64,000 nt of DNA from Meloidogyne chitwoodi. Taxonomy: Eukaryota; Nematoda; Chromadorea; Rhabditida; Meloidogynidae. The notes beneath the pieces are model-generated. The model was not told the DNA's origin. It was given only the letters and a program-made list of their open reading frames with translations, and made no database searches. The translations under genes and the position numbers were made by a program. Positions 34,688 to 47,588 of the stretch are shown in pieces; the first letter of the stretch is position 1; each line of letters begins with the position of its first letter. Where the stretch lies: assembly GCA_015183035.1 (NCBI GenBank), contig JACZZP010000009.1, positions 744,001-808,000 of the forward strand, read 5' to 3'.

Positions 34688-37600
34688 TCATTTAAATTCA
34701 CTAATTTTATTTTCTAGAAAAATAATTTGTTCACGCAATTTATTGCATTGACGTTCACTAAAAAATAAAAATATATACTTAATTATTTGAAAAAAAACTT
34801 TTTAGAAAGAATAAACATTTGAGCAGGAATTAATTCATTAAAACTTGTTGATGTTTTTGTATCTGATCCAAATAAATTTTGACGATATTCACTAATTCTT
34901 GAATTTAACTAAAAAATTATTTTAATAAATGAAAATTAAAAAAATTATTTACAATTTGAATATCACGGCGACGTTCAAGAATTTTTTTCTGCATATTTTG
35001 TAATTTATCCAATGCTTCAATTTCATCATTTGATGTTGCAAACATAACTGGTTGAAGAGTTTGGGCAATCTAAAAATAAAAAAACAAATTTTAATGAATT
35101 TGCTTCATTAATATCACTTTTTGTATTCGTTCATCTATCAAACGAAATTGATACTGCCTTTTTAGAATTTGTGCTTTAATATCATTAACTTGTCGAAATA
35201 ATACCATCAATCGTTGTTGAATGCTCTCTCGAAGTTTTTCGACCTCTGAAGAAGTTTTTAAAATATTTTCTGCTCTGAAAATGAGAATTTTTATTTGAAA
35301 AAATTAAAAATAAAAAAGTTAACAAACTTTTTTAAAGTGTAGTTAATAGCATGTTGACGAACAGGCAAAGCTTTGTCTATAAAAATATTTTGAATCGCAT
35401 TTTGCATAAGAGAAAGTGTAGAAATTCTTTGAGAAATCTTAAAAAGATTAAAAATTAAACATTATAAAATTAAAAAATAATCTTAAATATCTAAGAAAAA
35501 CCAGTAAAATTTTCCAAAAAAGGTCCATGATTTTTATAATTTAAAAATTAATATCTCAGAAATTCTAAGCTTCTTAAATTTTATTTATTATAATCACTTA
35601 ACATTATCTTCTTTGTTAAAATTAATTGAAGGAAGAGTGCTTGCTAATGAATTATTGCTTGCCTCAACACTTTCATTCAATTGACGACGAACTTCAGTGG
35701 ATAATTCTTGTGATGTAGATGTTTGTTTCTGTTGAATAGAAGAATTGGAAAAAGGTGAAGAATAGTCTGTTGTTGTTGAGATATTTGAACCTCTAAAATA
35801 TTAATTTAAAATTTTTAAAAAATAAACAAAAACCTGTTAAACAAAGTTGCCAAAAAACGATGAGAATATTTTGTTTTAATTTTGCCATTTTCATTTAATT
35901 CTTCAAATTGAGAAGTATAAAGAGCAGCAATCAATTGATATTGAGTTTTGCAATTTTTGCTCTTATTAAAATTAGACAAAGAAAGAGGGCGCGATAATTC
36001 AAGTGAAGCAATTGAAGATATTACCTTAAAAATAAAAATTCTTTTTTATTTAATCATAAAACAAAGGACAATGTATTTATTAAAAAAATAAAAAACGAAC
36101 ACCATCATCATCAAAAGCTAATAAATGGTGAATTATAGATTGAGGAAAAGAAGAATTTTTATTTTTAAGTTGATTATCTCCACAATTTTTAATCAAATGA
36201 TTCAAAACTGATGTCAAATCAAAACGAAAAAGATTACGAGCACAAATGACAAAATAAGAGCAGGAAGAAGAATTGTCAAATGGATCTAAAAATATTTTAA
36301 TTATTATTTAGTTCCAAATATAAAAAATATTTTCATACCATGTCTTAACAGAATTGATAAAATTTTTGGCAAATTATGGGCCTTCTTTTTCAAATTTTTT
36401 GTTCCAATCTTGGATATTTTGTTCAATTTTTGATCAGAAGAAATTTGCATAAATTCAAATGCAAAAAGATTGAAATTACCTTCGGATGTTAATTGCTTAA
36501 AAAAATAAATTAATAAAAATAAATTAACATAAATTTTAAATATTACTTCAATTTTAAATGAACTTTGAACATCTGCAGGAATACAATGAGTTAGAATCAA
36601 ATGTGCCAAAAATCCATCTTCTGATGCAATTGCCAAAATTGGAATAAGCTGAGAATGAGAATGGCGAATAAAATGAAGATCAATGGCAGAACAAATCATT
36701 TTACTCGAAATTGAAGGAGATTGAGGTCCAACCATTGGAAAAATACAAGGCAAAGGTCCAATAGGTGTTAAACTAAATATAATACAAATAAAGAGTAAAT
36801 TTAAAAAAGAAAACCTTGATAATATTGAAGTATTGTTAAAATTTTGAAACCGAAAAAAACTAATATATATTCCACCATTCATGTCCAAAGCCAATGTAGA
36901 TCCAAGAAGTGAAGATGTTGATTTATTTGATTGACCAGAAATTGGAAAAACTGGGCCAAAATCGAAAGAAACTAAATTCATAAGTTTAAGTATAAAAATT
37001 ATATAAAATATACCAATTTGTGTAACAAAACCAAATGTTGAATGAGGTCGACTATCAACACCAGAATTGTTATCGTTAAATTCTTCACCACTTTCGCTAG
37101 GCGTTCGATCAGACAAAATTGTATTAAAATCTAACACCGCAAATGGCCTATCAATAACAGAGTTGACATCATAAAGTCTAAAATATAATTTATAAATTTT
37201 TAAAATAAAAATATTATAATAATACCTTATAACACTGTCAGAATAAAGCAAAGCAAGCAAACCTCCGGGAGGTTGAAACTTTTCGTTGTCAAAATATTCC
37301 TTTGAATCCTTTTGTGGTTCAAACCAGACAGCTTTTAATACAAAAGGTGCATATTTTCGCATAAACAAATTAAAGTGTAGAAGATCACACCTGTAAAAAG
37401 ATTGATAGTTTTTAAAACTATTCATAGATTCAAATTTGTGAATTAAAAAAACAACTTTATTTTCAATAATATACAAAACCTAGCAAAATATTCGCTTTTG
37501 AGATGTTCCATAGAAGAATCAAAATCCAAGGAACTGCTAATTTGTCGACGATAATCCCAAAGATCTGGATCCAATTCCACGATAAAAACCATACATTTGC

Positions 37601-37956
37601 CTACCAAAGCTAGCAAATTTCCATTTTTATTAACCAAAATTTGAGAGAATTCAGCACCATTAGGAAGTTCAGGCGATAAAAAAATTGTCTGAAAAGTATT
37701 CACATTTTTAAAATCATTTTCAAATACTAACCAAAACTCGTTTGAATAACACATTCGGTGTATCTTCAACAGACTCACAATCAGACTTGTTTAATATTTT
37801 GTCTGATTTAACCGTTTCAGCGTCGACCAAAGCAGAAACCATAACAATTTGATTCGGCTCAGCAGCTGACCAGCAAAGCAACCCAAGATGGCGATAATTA
37901 CAAAAAATCAATTGCGAATGACGACTACTCTGCGGTAAAAGTTGAAGGAAATCCAT
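34688..37956 (-). CDS. npp-24: Nucleoporin NUP88
   Basis: Cytoplasmic-face nucleoporin that partners NUP214 in nuclear export. The N-terminal two thirds form a degenerate beta-propeller with family-like segments: NKNGNLLALVGKCMVFIVEL (37580-37640), GGLLALLYSDSVIRLYDV (37170-37270), SFDFGPVFPISG (36930-36970), IGPLPCIFPM (36730-36770) and IPILAIASEDGFLAHLILTH (36590-36650). The C-terminal third is coiled coil (34690-35480; for example LKKAENILKTSSEVEKLRES) ending ILSERQCNKLREQIIFLENK. This layout and the final Q-x-K-C/R segment match NUP88. Ten or more exons. One long frame at 36304-37476 reads through three introns and should not be taken literally. It starts 164 nt after the FITM2 stop, suggesting co-transcription. 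Confidence 0.85.
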
Positions 37957-38119
37957 TACGTTTTATAAAAATAGAAATTAGTCTAAAAATAAAAATTGTG
38001 GAAATTAAAAAATTACAGAAATATATTTTTATAAATAAAATATTTAATGATAGTTAAAAAAATTGAAAAAAAAATTTATTAAAAAATCAAAAATATTTAT
38101 GAAAAATTATAATAATTAG

Positions 38120-39651
38120 CTATTTATCATCAATTAAAGTTCTCTTCTAATAGGAAGAAATGGGAATCCAACAACAAACCAAAACCGATATGTAACTAAA
38201 ATTGAAGATAATTAATAGTTTAAAATTATTAAGATGTTGAAAATTTTAGTTATTTAATAGTCTCTAAATTAAATATTTTTAAATGTAATACCTGCCCAAC
38301 AGCTAATAGCAATTAAAGCACCAACAAATTTTTGCAAAAAGTTGTGATAATAGAGAGCAGTAACAATTAATTGAAAATCCCAAAGTAAATGTAATAAAAA
38401 AAGACAAATAAAATTTTTCTGAAAATTATAAAACAATTTAAAATTTATTTTAAAAAACCTGAACAAAATTTGTAATTTGCTCAAAACGTTTAATTGTTTG
38501 CCCTGTTGGTAAATTAATTGCAGTCAGTCGAGGCTTTGAAGGTAAATTTTTGAAGGAGAATGATTCTTCAGATATAATTAAAATACTATAAAGTAAAAGA
38601 AATGTGTGGCCGCTCACATCAAAACCTAAAAACGAATTGATTAATAGATATTTCAAAAAAAGTTTCCGAATCCTTTTTAACATAAAAATATTTTAGAAAA
38701 TCAACAAAAGAAATATGGAATGTTTCCAAATTACATATCATCTCATAATATCATTTAAAAATAAAACCTGGAATCCATTTTCCACCAGAACTGTGGCAAT
38801 CAATCTTTGAGGAATTATTTAATCCTTGGCAAACGCCTGTCTGATCCTCAAATTTGACAAAACTATACTCAAATAAATATCAATCTTTAGAAAAAACATA
38901 CGCATTTGTCCAAAAGTACCAACCAATTGTAGCAATTATTAAACGTATTTGATCATAAAGTGCTTTGAGATGACTTTCATTGTGAACTAAAGAAGTAATC
39001 CACCTATAAAAATTAATTAAAATTATTTTAAAAAATTAAAAAAAAACATAAAAGGACAAAGTAAAAGACAAGTCCAAAACCAGCCTATTTTAGTTCCAAA
39101 TCGATTGAATATATTGTGCTTCTATAAAAATATGAATTAATATAAAAATTAAAAGAAAAATACATTTCAAAAATGAGTTACTTATAATAATCTTAGCAAA
39201 CCTGAACAATATACCAATCTCTTGGAAGTTCAACAATTTCCGTAATAATAGAAAGTATTGTCACCAAAATGAAATAGAAAATGACTTTCTTCGTAACATC
39301 AATAAATAAATAGTAATCAGCTAAAGTTTTAAGGCCTGAAATTAAATATTTAATAAATTAAAATTTGTTTATAAAAATCAACAATTATGAAACAAGAAGG
39401 CGAAATGATTCTTTATTTAGGATCAGTTTTGTGAAACTATAGTATAGTAGTTCCCTGATGATAAATGTTCCGGCTTAACTGCTCCAGATAATAAATATCA
39501 AAAATATTAAAAACTTACATCCTTCAAAACTTGCTTTTGCTTCTTGAACCGAATTAATTTCAATATTATTATTGTTTGTCTGAGTATTCGATTCATCATT
39601 AATTTGTTGCCGTCTTCTAAGTGTTTCTTTATTTTTCTTTGACGATTGCAT
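38120..39651 (-). CDS. fitm-2: FITM2, ER fat-storage-inducing transmembrane protein
   Basis: ER membrane protein needed for lipid-droplet budding, with acyl-CoA diphosphatase activity in the family. About 300 residues, several TM segments. The charged N-terminus starts MQSSKKNKETLRRRQQIN. Family blocks are ITEIVELPRDWYIVQ, CQGLNNSSKIDCHSSGGKW and the catalytic-type GFDVSGHTFLLLYSILIISE (38590-38640). Later comes TALYYHNFLQKFVGALIA (38320-38370). The two conserved His, in SGH and YHNF, are both present. The C-terminus is RFWFVVGFPFLPIRRELL then DDK. NUP88 follows closely on the same strand, and the upstream neighbour is divergent. Confidence 0.9.
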
Positions 39652-39785
39652 TGAAAATTAGAATATATTTAATATTAAAAAATCTTTAAAAATAAATAAA
39701 TACATATAATAAAAAACATGAAAAAAATAAAATGACCTAAATAAAATTTTTACGTATAAAAGCAAAAATTAAAACTTTTGGCAAA
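39652..39785. promoter_or_regulatory. Bidirectional promoter region, FITM2 / SH2-like gene
   Basis: Only 134 bp separate the two divergent ATGs, so the promoter elements must overlap. Sequence is AT-rich; no individual site identified. Confidence 0.5.
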
Positions 39786-40604
39786 ATGTCTTTATCACTA
39801 TTGCGTAAGTAATATTATTTAAATAATTTTTAAAATTTTTTAAAATTTAGGAGAAGCAAAGTCAACTTCTATTGCAAAGCGCAAGTGCATTGTTAAGTCT
39901 AATTCTAAAGGCGATCAATTGTGTATTGCAGTTTGTTTGAAACTTCAGGTTTTATTTTTAAAATGGCCTAATTAATTATTATTTTAAAGATTGAACGTGG
40001 AAAACAACAAAATATGGGAGCTCAAATTGCGCCTTCTTCTACTTCAAATAAAGAAAACAAATCGAATAAGACTTCTAGAAAAGCGGATAAGCAAAAAGGA
40101 TGTCATAGGAGTCTTCCAGATGAGTCTGTTGTTCGAATCCATAAAATCTTTCAATGTCTGGATGAGGAACCAGTTACTCATGTTATCAGAACGATGACTC
40201 TGGAAGTATTCATACATTAAATAAATTCTACTAAAATTTAATATTTTCAGCATGCGGACTCATGCTTTGAAGCTCTTCAAGTGCAGAAATTGCTCATCTA
40301 TTACCGTCATCCAAATACTTGGCATTCTGATTTGCCTTTGGAATTACCTCTAATGATTGCCTTCAAAGACGAGACTAATACTAAAGTTGTTCATATGCGA
40401 ATTGTAGACTTCTATAGTGCCGAACCAGGCGAAACTGAGAAGCTCTGGAGTACATACAAGATTGGAAGTGTTGATAATGAAGTATACCGTCTTTGGTTAG
40501 TTTTCCTTTTTTCTTCTTTAAAATCTCTAAATTTTAGCTTCAAGAGCGTTGAGGAGTTGTTGGAATATTATTGTTCGTTGACAACTAAGACGACAAGTAA
40601 ATGA
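39786..40604 (+). CDS. Small protein with a degenerate SH2-like fold
   Basis: Five short exons give about 200 residues with no TM segment. The first exon is MSLSLLR. A basic, Ser-rich linker follows (SSTSNKENKSNKTSRKADKQ, about 40030-40095). Then come HVIRTMTLEHADSCFEALQV, KLLIYYRHPNTW, HMRIVDFYSAE, STYKIGSVDNEVYRLCFKSV and EELLEYYCSLT. The order 'strand with R in an FLVR-like position (IYYR), H-x-R-I-V strand, Y-x-I, F-x-S-x-E-E-L-x-x-Y-Y' is that of SH2 domains, but the match is weak. The call is therefore tentative. Divergent from FITM2. Confidence 0.5.
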
Positions 40605-41271
40605 TAGAATTGTATGTAAATAGGAAGAATATATATATTGTAATTAAATAATAGTAATTATGTAAATATATAATTTATTATTAATTTTTGTTTAATGTAA
40701 AATAAATGAGAGGATAATATTATATTTTTATAAATATTTTATAAAAATTATTATTTTGTACTTTCTATCTTTTTGATTAGATGTGTTTTACAGATGTACT
40801 TATTACAGTTTTGCAAACATTTTTAAAGATTAAAGTTTACCTGGTAGTTTTAATAGTGTAAATTATTTAATAAACTCATCAGACTACCTTTAAACTAATA
40901 AAATTAAAAATTTTATTAGTTTAAAAGATTAAATAAAAATCTAATAAAATTAATTTAATAAAAGAGTTTTAATATAGTTTTATGGTTTTTTTAGGAATAA
41001 AAATATTTAAATAATAAAATAGAGTAAAAATTAATAAAAAAAGTATAAAAAATTAAATTAATATAATTTTATTAAATAGCTAAAAATAAAAGAACAGACA
41101 AATAAAATATTTTTAATGTAAATATTAAAGTGTTTCCTTATCAATTAATTATTAAATTATTTATAAAAGACCATCTAATTAATTGATAAAAATAATTGAT
41201 TCCTTCTTTCAATTTACTTTTTCTAATAAAATAATTTTTAAAAAATAATATTTTATTTTAAATTTAAAAAT
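40605..41271. other. Intergenic, AT-rich
   Basis: 3' flank of the SH2-like gene and upstream region of the first copper transporter. It holds a short palindromic patch (40883-40925, a TTAGTTTAAA-type inverted repeat around AAAATTAAAAATTTT). No gene. Confidence 0.35.
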
Positions 41272-42120
41272 ATGAATAATAACAGTACAATGCATCATCA
41301 TAAAATGTGGATGTATTTTCATACAGAATTAAATGATACTTTACTTTTATCATGTTGGACAATTAATACTGTTTTAGGTAAAATAAATAAATTTAAATAT
41401 TAAAAAAATAATTATTTAAATGTTAACAAATTTAAATAATTTTAAGAATAATTTAAAAAAAAAAAGATTAATTATTCTCTTTTATTTTTTAAAGGAATGT
41501 TTAGTGCTTGTCTAGGCCTTTACTTTACTGCAATATTTTTTGAGTTTTTAAAATGGTTTCGTCTCATTTTGGAACAGCGGAAAGAAAAATTAACTGGTCC
41601 AAAGTAAAATTTTACTTTGAGGGAAATTTAGGGGTTATAGAAACTTATGGATATTGGGAACTCTATCCGGCATATTTCCTTGTTTTATTTTTATTATTTT
41701 CGTGATTTTTGAGTTTCTTATTCTCTCTAGGTTATTCTCCATCATTGATATCTATCCTCGTTCTCATAAGAACTATCTCTTCTCTGAAATTGGGAAAAGG
41801 ATTTAAATATCTCGGGATCGAAAAGATAAAGATAAACTTTTGAGCTTTAAAATATTTTAATTTTTTTTTAAATATATTTTTAAAGTCGTCGTTATATTGA
41901 TTCGCTTCTGAGTACTTCACATTTACTTCAAACATCATTATTTAGTTTACAATTATTAATTTCTTATATTTTAATGTTAGCTGTAATGACATTTTCTGTT
42001 TGGATACTTTTTGCTATTTGTACAGGAATTGCTTCAGGTTTTTGGTTATTTGGTCGTCGTAAACCTGTAATTACATCTTCTACTAATAATAATAATCAAA
42101 TGAATCCTGAAATACATTAA
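41272..42120 (+). CDS. CTR-type high-affinity copper transporter, copy 1
   Basis: Plasma-membrane Cu(I) importer of the SLC31 family, about 160 residues, forming a trimeric pore from three TM helices. The Met/His-rich N-terminus MNNNSTMHHHKMWMYFHTE is the copper-capturing part. TM1 includes CLGLYFTAIFFEFLKWFR and is followed by the cytoplasmic loop LILEQRKEKLTG. TM2 has the essential M-x3-M motif (ILMLAVMTFSVW). TM3 has a G-x3-G motif (GIASGFWLFG), which packs the helices. Three coding exons; joins fixed by LG/MFSA and K/NRRYID. No C-terminal Cys-His tail. A second family member begins 148 nt downstream on the same strand. Confidence 0.9.
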
Positions 42121-42268
42121 TTTTTTAATATTTTCTTTTTTTTTTTAATTTTGAAAAATAAAATATTTTTAAATTAATTTATTTTTTTTAAATTATTTTT
42201 TAAAATTAAATATCTATTTTCTCTTATTTTTAAAAAAAAAATATTTTTTAAATAATTTTAAATAAAAA

Positions 42269-42961
42269 ATGATGCCAATGATGCAAATGTACTTTCATTT
42301 TCGAGAAAATGAATTTCTACTTTTTCATGAATTACTTCCAAATAATTTAACTGGTTAAATTAAAAATAATTGTTTTATTTTATTTTTTAGTCTATTTATT
42401 TTCTCTTTTGGCTGTTTTTATTATTTCTTTTATTTATGAAACAATTAGAATATTTAGGGCATTATTATATCGTTCAGAAGAGGGAAAACAGGTAAAAAAT
42501 TAATTTATAAAAATTAAAAAAAAATTAATTTTTCCCAGAATTGTCTCGCAAATCAAAATAATAATAATTATAATAATAATAATCAAATACAACAATGTGA
42601 ATGTTCTCTACCCTCTCAACTTGATTATCAAGCATTAATGTACACACTATTTTTTTAAACTTTTTTCTCTGTCAAGTTTTTAATTTTTTTAAGTTTCTCT
42701 GATTCTTCTACTTTATTTTCTTATTGGCATTTAATACAAACAATTCTACATTTTTCTTTAAATTTAATTGGATTTTGTTTAATGTTGATAGCAATGACGT
42801 AAAATTAATTTAATTTTTTAAATTTAATTTTAAGTTATAATATTCCTGTATTTTTGTCTTTATTATTTGGACATATTTTTGGTTATTTTTTGCTTGGTCC
42901 TCTTTATCAACATGGATTAGTAGAAGAAAATAGAGTTGGGGGAGATTGTTGTTGTTCTTAA
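42269..42961 (+). CDS. CTR-type copper transporter, copy 2
   Basis: Second SLC31 protein, about 185 residues, starting MMPMMQMYFHFREN with a Met cluster. TM1 is VYLFSLLAVFIISFIYETIR. A longer loop is rich in Asn and Gln. TM2 carries M-x3-M (FCLMLIAMTYNIPV), and TM3 carries GHIFGYFLLG (G-x3-G). It ends in a Cys cluster (GGDCCCS), a metal-binding tail that copy 1 lacks. The two proteins are clearly diverged, so the tandem pair is old. Spacing of 148 nt suggests an operon or a shared promoter. Confidence 0.88.
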
Positions 42962-43194
42962 AATTTATTTAATTTTAATAAAAAAGATTTTTTTTTATTT
43001 TATTTTATTGAAAAAAGTTAAAAAATTAGTGAGAAATGTTAGATCGAAATAATTAAAATTTATTTATTTTATTAATTTCTCTGCCATTAAAATTACTTTA
43101 AAAATTATATATTTTTTAATAAATATTTCGATCCTTAAAAATACAAAAGAAAAATTGAAAAAAAAAGAAAATATTTCAAAAATTTAATTATTTT

Positions 43195-44044
43195 CAATGA
43201 GAAATACTAGTTGCACGTTTAGGTAAATGATCAGGAGAATCAACACTTAATAAGGCAGGACTTGGACTTATTGTTGATTTATTATTATTATTATTAGCTT
43301 TTTGTTGTTTTTGTAAAAGTTGTTGTCTAGCTGAATCTACAGCAATTACCTTTAAAAAATAAATAAAAATTAAAAAAAAATAAATTGTTTTTTATTTTTA
43401 ATACCGAAGAATGCCTTCGAATTTGTCTCATATATTCCTCTCCTGTGCCTTTTTGTCGCATTGAACTTGTCTAAAATAAATTAAATTATTTATTTAAAAA
43501 TATTAAAAAATAATTAAATTTACCATAGATTTTCTATGTTCTCTTAAAATAGATTGACTAATTTCAATATCTTCAACAGGTGATCTTTAAAATAAATTTA
43601 TTTTTAAAAATAAATTTGTTATTCATTTATTATTTATTTACTTTCTTTTTCTTTTTTTAATAGCAACCAAAACAAGCAAAGTAAAAATAAGGGCACAAAG
43701 TGCTGCTACAGAAGAAATTAAAGCTCTTTTAGCCAAACTGTCTTTACTCAAAATTGCCATCCAAATACTTACTGAAGCACTTAATAGAGCACCCAATAAG
43801 CATAAAAATATCTAAGGAAAAATAATTATAATTACATTTTTATAAAAAAATTGTTTTTAAATTATTTTTTTCCAGTTTTTACCTGAAATTCACTCGTTAA
43901 TCTCCTTGTTGATTCAATTTTTGGAGGTGTTATTTGTTGTCCAGCCAAACGAGCACCTTCAGCTGCTGCAGCAGCAATAGCAGCATCTTGATTTGAATAA
44001 TTGTTTGACTGAAGAAGAGAAAAACAAAGTTGAAAACTTTTCAT
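43195..44044 (-). CDS. Unrecognised two-TM membrane protein with basic tail
   Basis: Several exons from ATG 44044 to TGA 43195, about 170 residues. The N-terminal segment contains an Ala run (QDAAIAAAAAEGARLAGQQ). Two TM helices follow (IFLCLLGALLSASVSIWMAI and ISSVAALCALIFTLLVLVAI) with a short loop. Next are a KKRKRK stop-transfer and a cytoplasmic Ser- and basic-rich tail (SPVEDIEISQSILREHRKS, EEYMRQIRRHSSV, then an Asn run, ending PKRATSISH). No conserved catalytic residues. Converges on the copper-transporter pair. Family unknown. Confidence 0.6.
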
Positions 44045-46784
44045 TATTTTTTTAATTTAATTTAATTTTAGATGATTGTAAAAATAAATTAAATGGAATT
44101 GGATAAAAATAAAAAAGGTGGTAAGAAAAAATAAAAGTGAAAAAAAGAGAAAATAAAACTTATTATTTAATTATATTCAGTGTAAAGGGGAGGGGTATTT
44201 TCGGCGCAAGTTGTTTGGCGTTAATCTTTTTATTTTCTTCTTTATTTTGTAAAATTTTAAAAATAATTTTATTTAATAATAAAAATAATTAAATAATTAT
44301 ATAATTAATATTTAATAAAAAAAATTAAAAATTAAATATTTAAAATTATAATTTTAATAGTTTCAGCGCCAAAATATCCCTTTAACTAATTATCCACCCT
44401 CAAAGAACCTTATTATAATGAAGTGAAGGTAAATCAGATAAACGTCTCCGTTCCTGGCTCATTTGTTTTGTTTTTTGTTTTTATTTTTTTGTCGTTAATT
44501 TTATTAGATATTTATTAATATATATTTTTATTATTTGCCGCCTGTTTTTAATTTTAATTGTTTATTTTTTATTAAAAAATAAAAGTAAAAATATATCAAG
44601 CATTGAAGAGAAGTAAAAAAAGAACAGAAAAAAAGAAAAAAGTACCAAAAGATATGAGAATGTTAAAAATAAGAAAAAAAGGAGGGATTGATGGCATATT
44701 TAGGAAGAAGAAAAAGGACAACATGCTTTGCGGGGGAGTGTTTTTTAGTTAAAAATGGCTTTAAAAAAGGAAGAAAAATAAGTTAAAATATTATTAAAAG
44801 AGAAGAGAAAATGTGAATTAATTAAATAATAAAAAAATAAATAATTTCTTATTTATCACAGAGTGATGGGATAACAAAGAGATTATTTGTAAAATAAATT
44901 AAGTAAAAAGAAAGGGATATTTTAGGGAAAAGAATTTACGTAAAAAATAAAATAAATAAATTTAAGATATTAAAAATAAAATCTTTTTTTTTAAAAAAGC
45001 ATGTTTCCGATATTTAAAATCTGATTATGGCATTTTAAAAAAGCAAAGAACAAAATACTTCAAAAATAAAATATTCTAAAAATAAAAAAAATTATTTTAA
45101 ATGATGAATATATATTTTATAAAAATATATTTTTATCAAAAAAAGGAAATATATTTTTTTTTGAAAAATATATTTATCCCTTGGGTGTTAAAACAAACAA
45201 AAAAATATAACTTTTTTCATAATTTTGATATTTACTAAAATTAAAATTTATCAAATTTGACAGAAATATAAGAGGTCAAATATTTTAATATAAATAATTA
45301 TTTTATTTTAATTTAAATTTACAAATTTAAATTTTTGAAAGAGTAAAAAGATTTAAAATAAAATTTAAAAATTATATTATTTTTTTTAAATAAAAATTAA
45401 AAAAAATTATAATAAAAATTATAATTTAATTTTAAAAAATTTATTAATTTAATAATATTTTTTAAATATTGAAAAATATATATGCGCAAAGATAGAGCTT
45501 TCAAAATTAAAAAAATATCCAAAATTTCTTTAGCTATTTTTAAATAAATAAAAGAAAACATGAGTTTTATTCCTCTCTTTATATATTTTCTTTCAATATT
45601 TTTAAAAAGAAAATAAAAAATATAAAAAATACTAAAAAAAAGGCTGGCACAAAATATTGGCAAAAACAGAAAAAAAAAATAAATAAATAAAAAGAAGATA
45701 AAAAATGAAAGGAGGTTATGCAATAAAAGAAGAAAAAAGTATTGGCACAGACCATAAAATGGCCAAAAAATTGTTTGGCTATTTATCGGCCATTTTGTTT
45801 AAGGCTTTCCTTTAAATTCTTTGAAGCAAAAAATAAGTCTTTATTAAATTTTTTTCTTTTTTATTTAAGCTCTCAATTCAGTTGCCAATCCTAAGGAAAA
45901 TAATTTTTGTTCCCAAAAGAGAGAATCTACACTAATTTAGATTTTCCAATTGAAAAATAAAATAATAAGAAAATAAAAATGAATATATATTTTTTAAATA
46001 AAAAATTAATTTTATTTTATTTAAAAAAAATTTATAATCTTTTTAAAATTAATTAGTTAAGGAACACTTGAAGACAAAAAAAGAAAACTATAAATAATGA
46101 AAGTAATAAAAGAAATTAATAAATAAAAGAGTTTTATTTGTTCCATCCAATCTATGATTTTTTAAATTAGCTAAAATATTAAAATAAAATAATTTGTCAT
46201 TTTAAGATGAATTATTTGCTGTGTCAATTTTCACTTTTTTTAACCGTTTATCTTTTATTTTAAATTTTTTTAAAATTTTCTAAAATAATATAAATCTTTA
46301 ATCTTTTTAAAATATTTTTAACAGATCACACTTCCTCTATTTATTTTATTTATATTTTTTGTTGTCAATTGAGACAGTTGAATATATTTAACCAAAAATA
46401 TTTTAATAGAAATAAGGATATATATTTTTAAAGGTAAAAAGCAGCTGTTAAAAAAAGAGAAAATAATAAAGGTTAAAATTCGAAAAAAACCCAAAAATCA
46501 TCAAAATGTTTAATTCCAAAAATATAGGTGACATTGTTAAGCTAAAAATATTCATAAAAAAAGAAAAGTTAAGCACAAACTTTTCTGCAATATTAAAAAA
46601 GAAACAAAAATATAACATTTTAACTTATTTTAAAAAATAATTTGCAAAAAGTTGATTATTTTCGAGAAAAGTACAATTATTTTTTAGTCTTATGATAATA
46701 AATTTTTGCAAAAATCTTCAGAAAATTAATATTTTCCTGTTTCTTTTAAAAATAAATATAAATTTATAAAAAATTTTAATTATA
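44045..46784. other. 2.7-kb AT-rich intergenic region
   Basis: Low-complexity A/T sequence. Apparent long frames, such as the Phe-rich one at 45397-45723, are compositional. A G/C-containing patch at 44185-44220 (GGGGTATTTTCGGCGC) has a rough inverse at 44366-44386 (GCGCCAAAATATCCC), possibly the ends of a small degraded TIR element of about 200 bp. Confidence 0.35.
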
Positions 46785-46947
46785 CTATTCATATAAATCA
46801 ATCTGTAAAAGAAATGGACGTAACAAAAACCAACACAAAAATCCAATAAAATAAAGTAAAATTCTAATTCTTTTTGATTGAAAAAGTTCAAGTTCATCAA
46901 TAGATGGCACTCCAAGATTATTACAAATTGAATGGCAAATAATTGGA
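46785..46947 (-). pseudogene. Detached copy of the RCE1 last exon
   Basis: Minus-strand translation gives PIICHSICNNLGVPSID, ELFQSKRIRILLYFIGF and RPFLLQIDLYE then stop. This matches the RCE1 terminal exon at 48174-48345 almost base for base, apart from a 9-bp deletion (three residues). Upstream similarity stops abruptly at the exon's 5' part and is replaced by unrelated sequence. The frame is intact, so a recent partial duplication. Confidence 0.8.
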
Positions 46948-47164
46948 TTAATTGAATGGGGATTTGGCTGATATTTTGTCCAAACATTCTTCCAACTATG
47001 ACCTATGAAAATGTTAAACAAAATTAAAAACTGTTAAATATAACTCAGGATATTGGGTTTTAAAACTTTTAACCTCGGATCTGGGTAAAACAAAAAGAGT
47101 AATTCTTAAAACGAGAGAGTAAATTATAGAAAGAAAGAAAAACGAGAGACTAACAAATTTAGCT

Positions 47165-47588
47165 ATGTCCGCTTTAACCAATGCATCTGTCTAATTTTTA
47201 ATAAAACTTTAAAATTTTTGAAAATTTTAAGTTAACAGATGACTTTGTGCTGCTTTGTAAGTTGAATAACATTAATTGGAAATTATTATAAATATAGTTT
47301 TAGCTGTAATCCTATGCTTCTAAGTTTCATTAAATTTTATTAAACTTCCTTTATTAATAATAAAAAATTAAAGCAATATTTTAAATTTGTCTTCTTTATA
47401 ATGAAGAGATTGTCAATTAAATAAATACTCAAGCAAAAACAACTATTGAGGAAAGCAATTTCTGGACGCTTGTAGTACTCATTCTAGCAATTTACTTTTT
47501 CATTTCTGCCTTAGTTGCAATTCTCTACATTTCATTAAAAAATGATATTAGAAATACGTTGAGAGAACTTTTTTCGGTTTGTTTTTAG
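47165..47588 (+). CDS. Possible small single-TM protein
   Basis: Tentative model. A short exon MSALTNAS (47165-47188) and MTLCCF (about 47240) join an exon from about 47453 that reads ESNFWTLVVLILAIYFFISA, then LVAILYISLKNDIRNTLREL, then stop. The TM helix followed by an amphipathic tail loosely recalls the protein at 33894-34176. Acceptor sites are weak. It sits between the RCE1 gene and its detached exon copy, on the opposite strand. Confidence 0.25.

Noticed and set aside
36304..37476. Uninterrupted 390-codon minus-strand frame
   Set aside because: It runs through three introns of NUP88. The inserted segments are AT-rich, hydrophobic and absent from the family.
45397..45723. Phe/Ile/Tyr-rich minus-strand frame
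   Set aside because: Pure compositional effect of T-rich sequence; no conserved motif and no codon bias.
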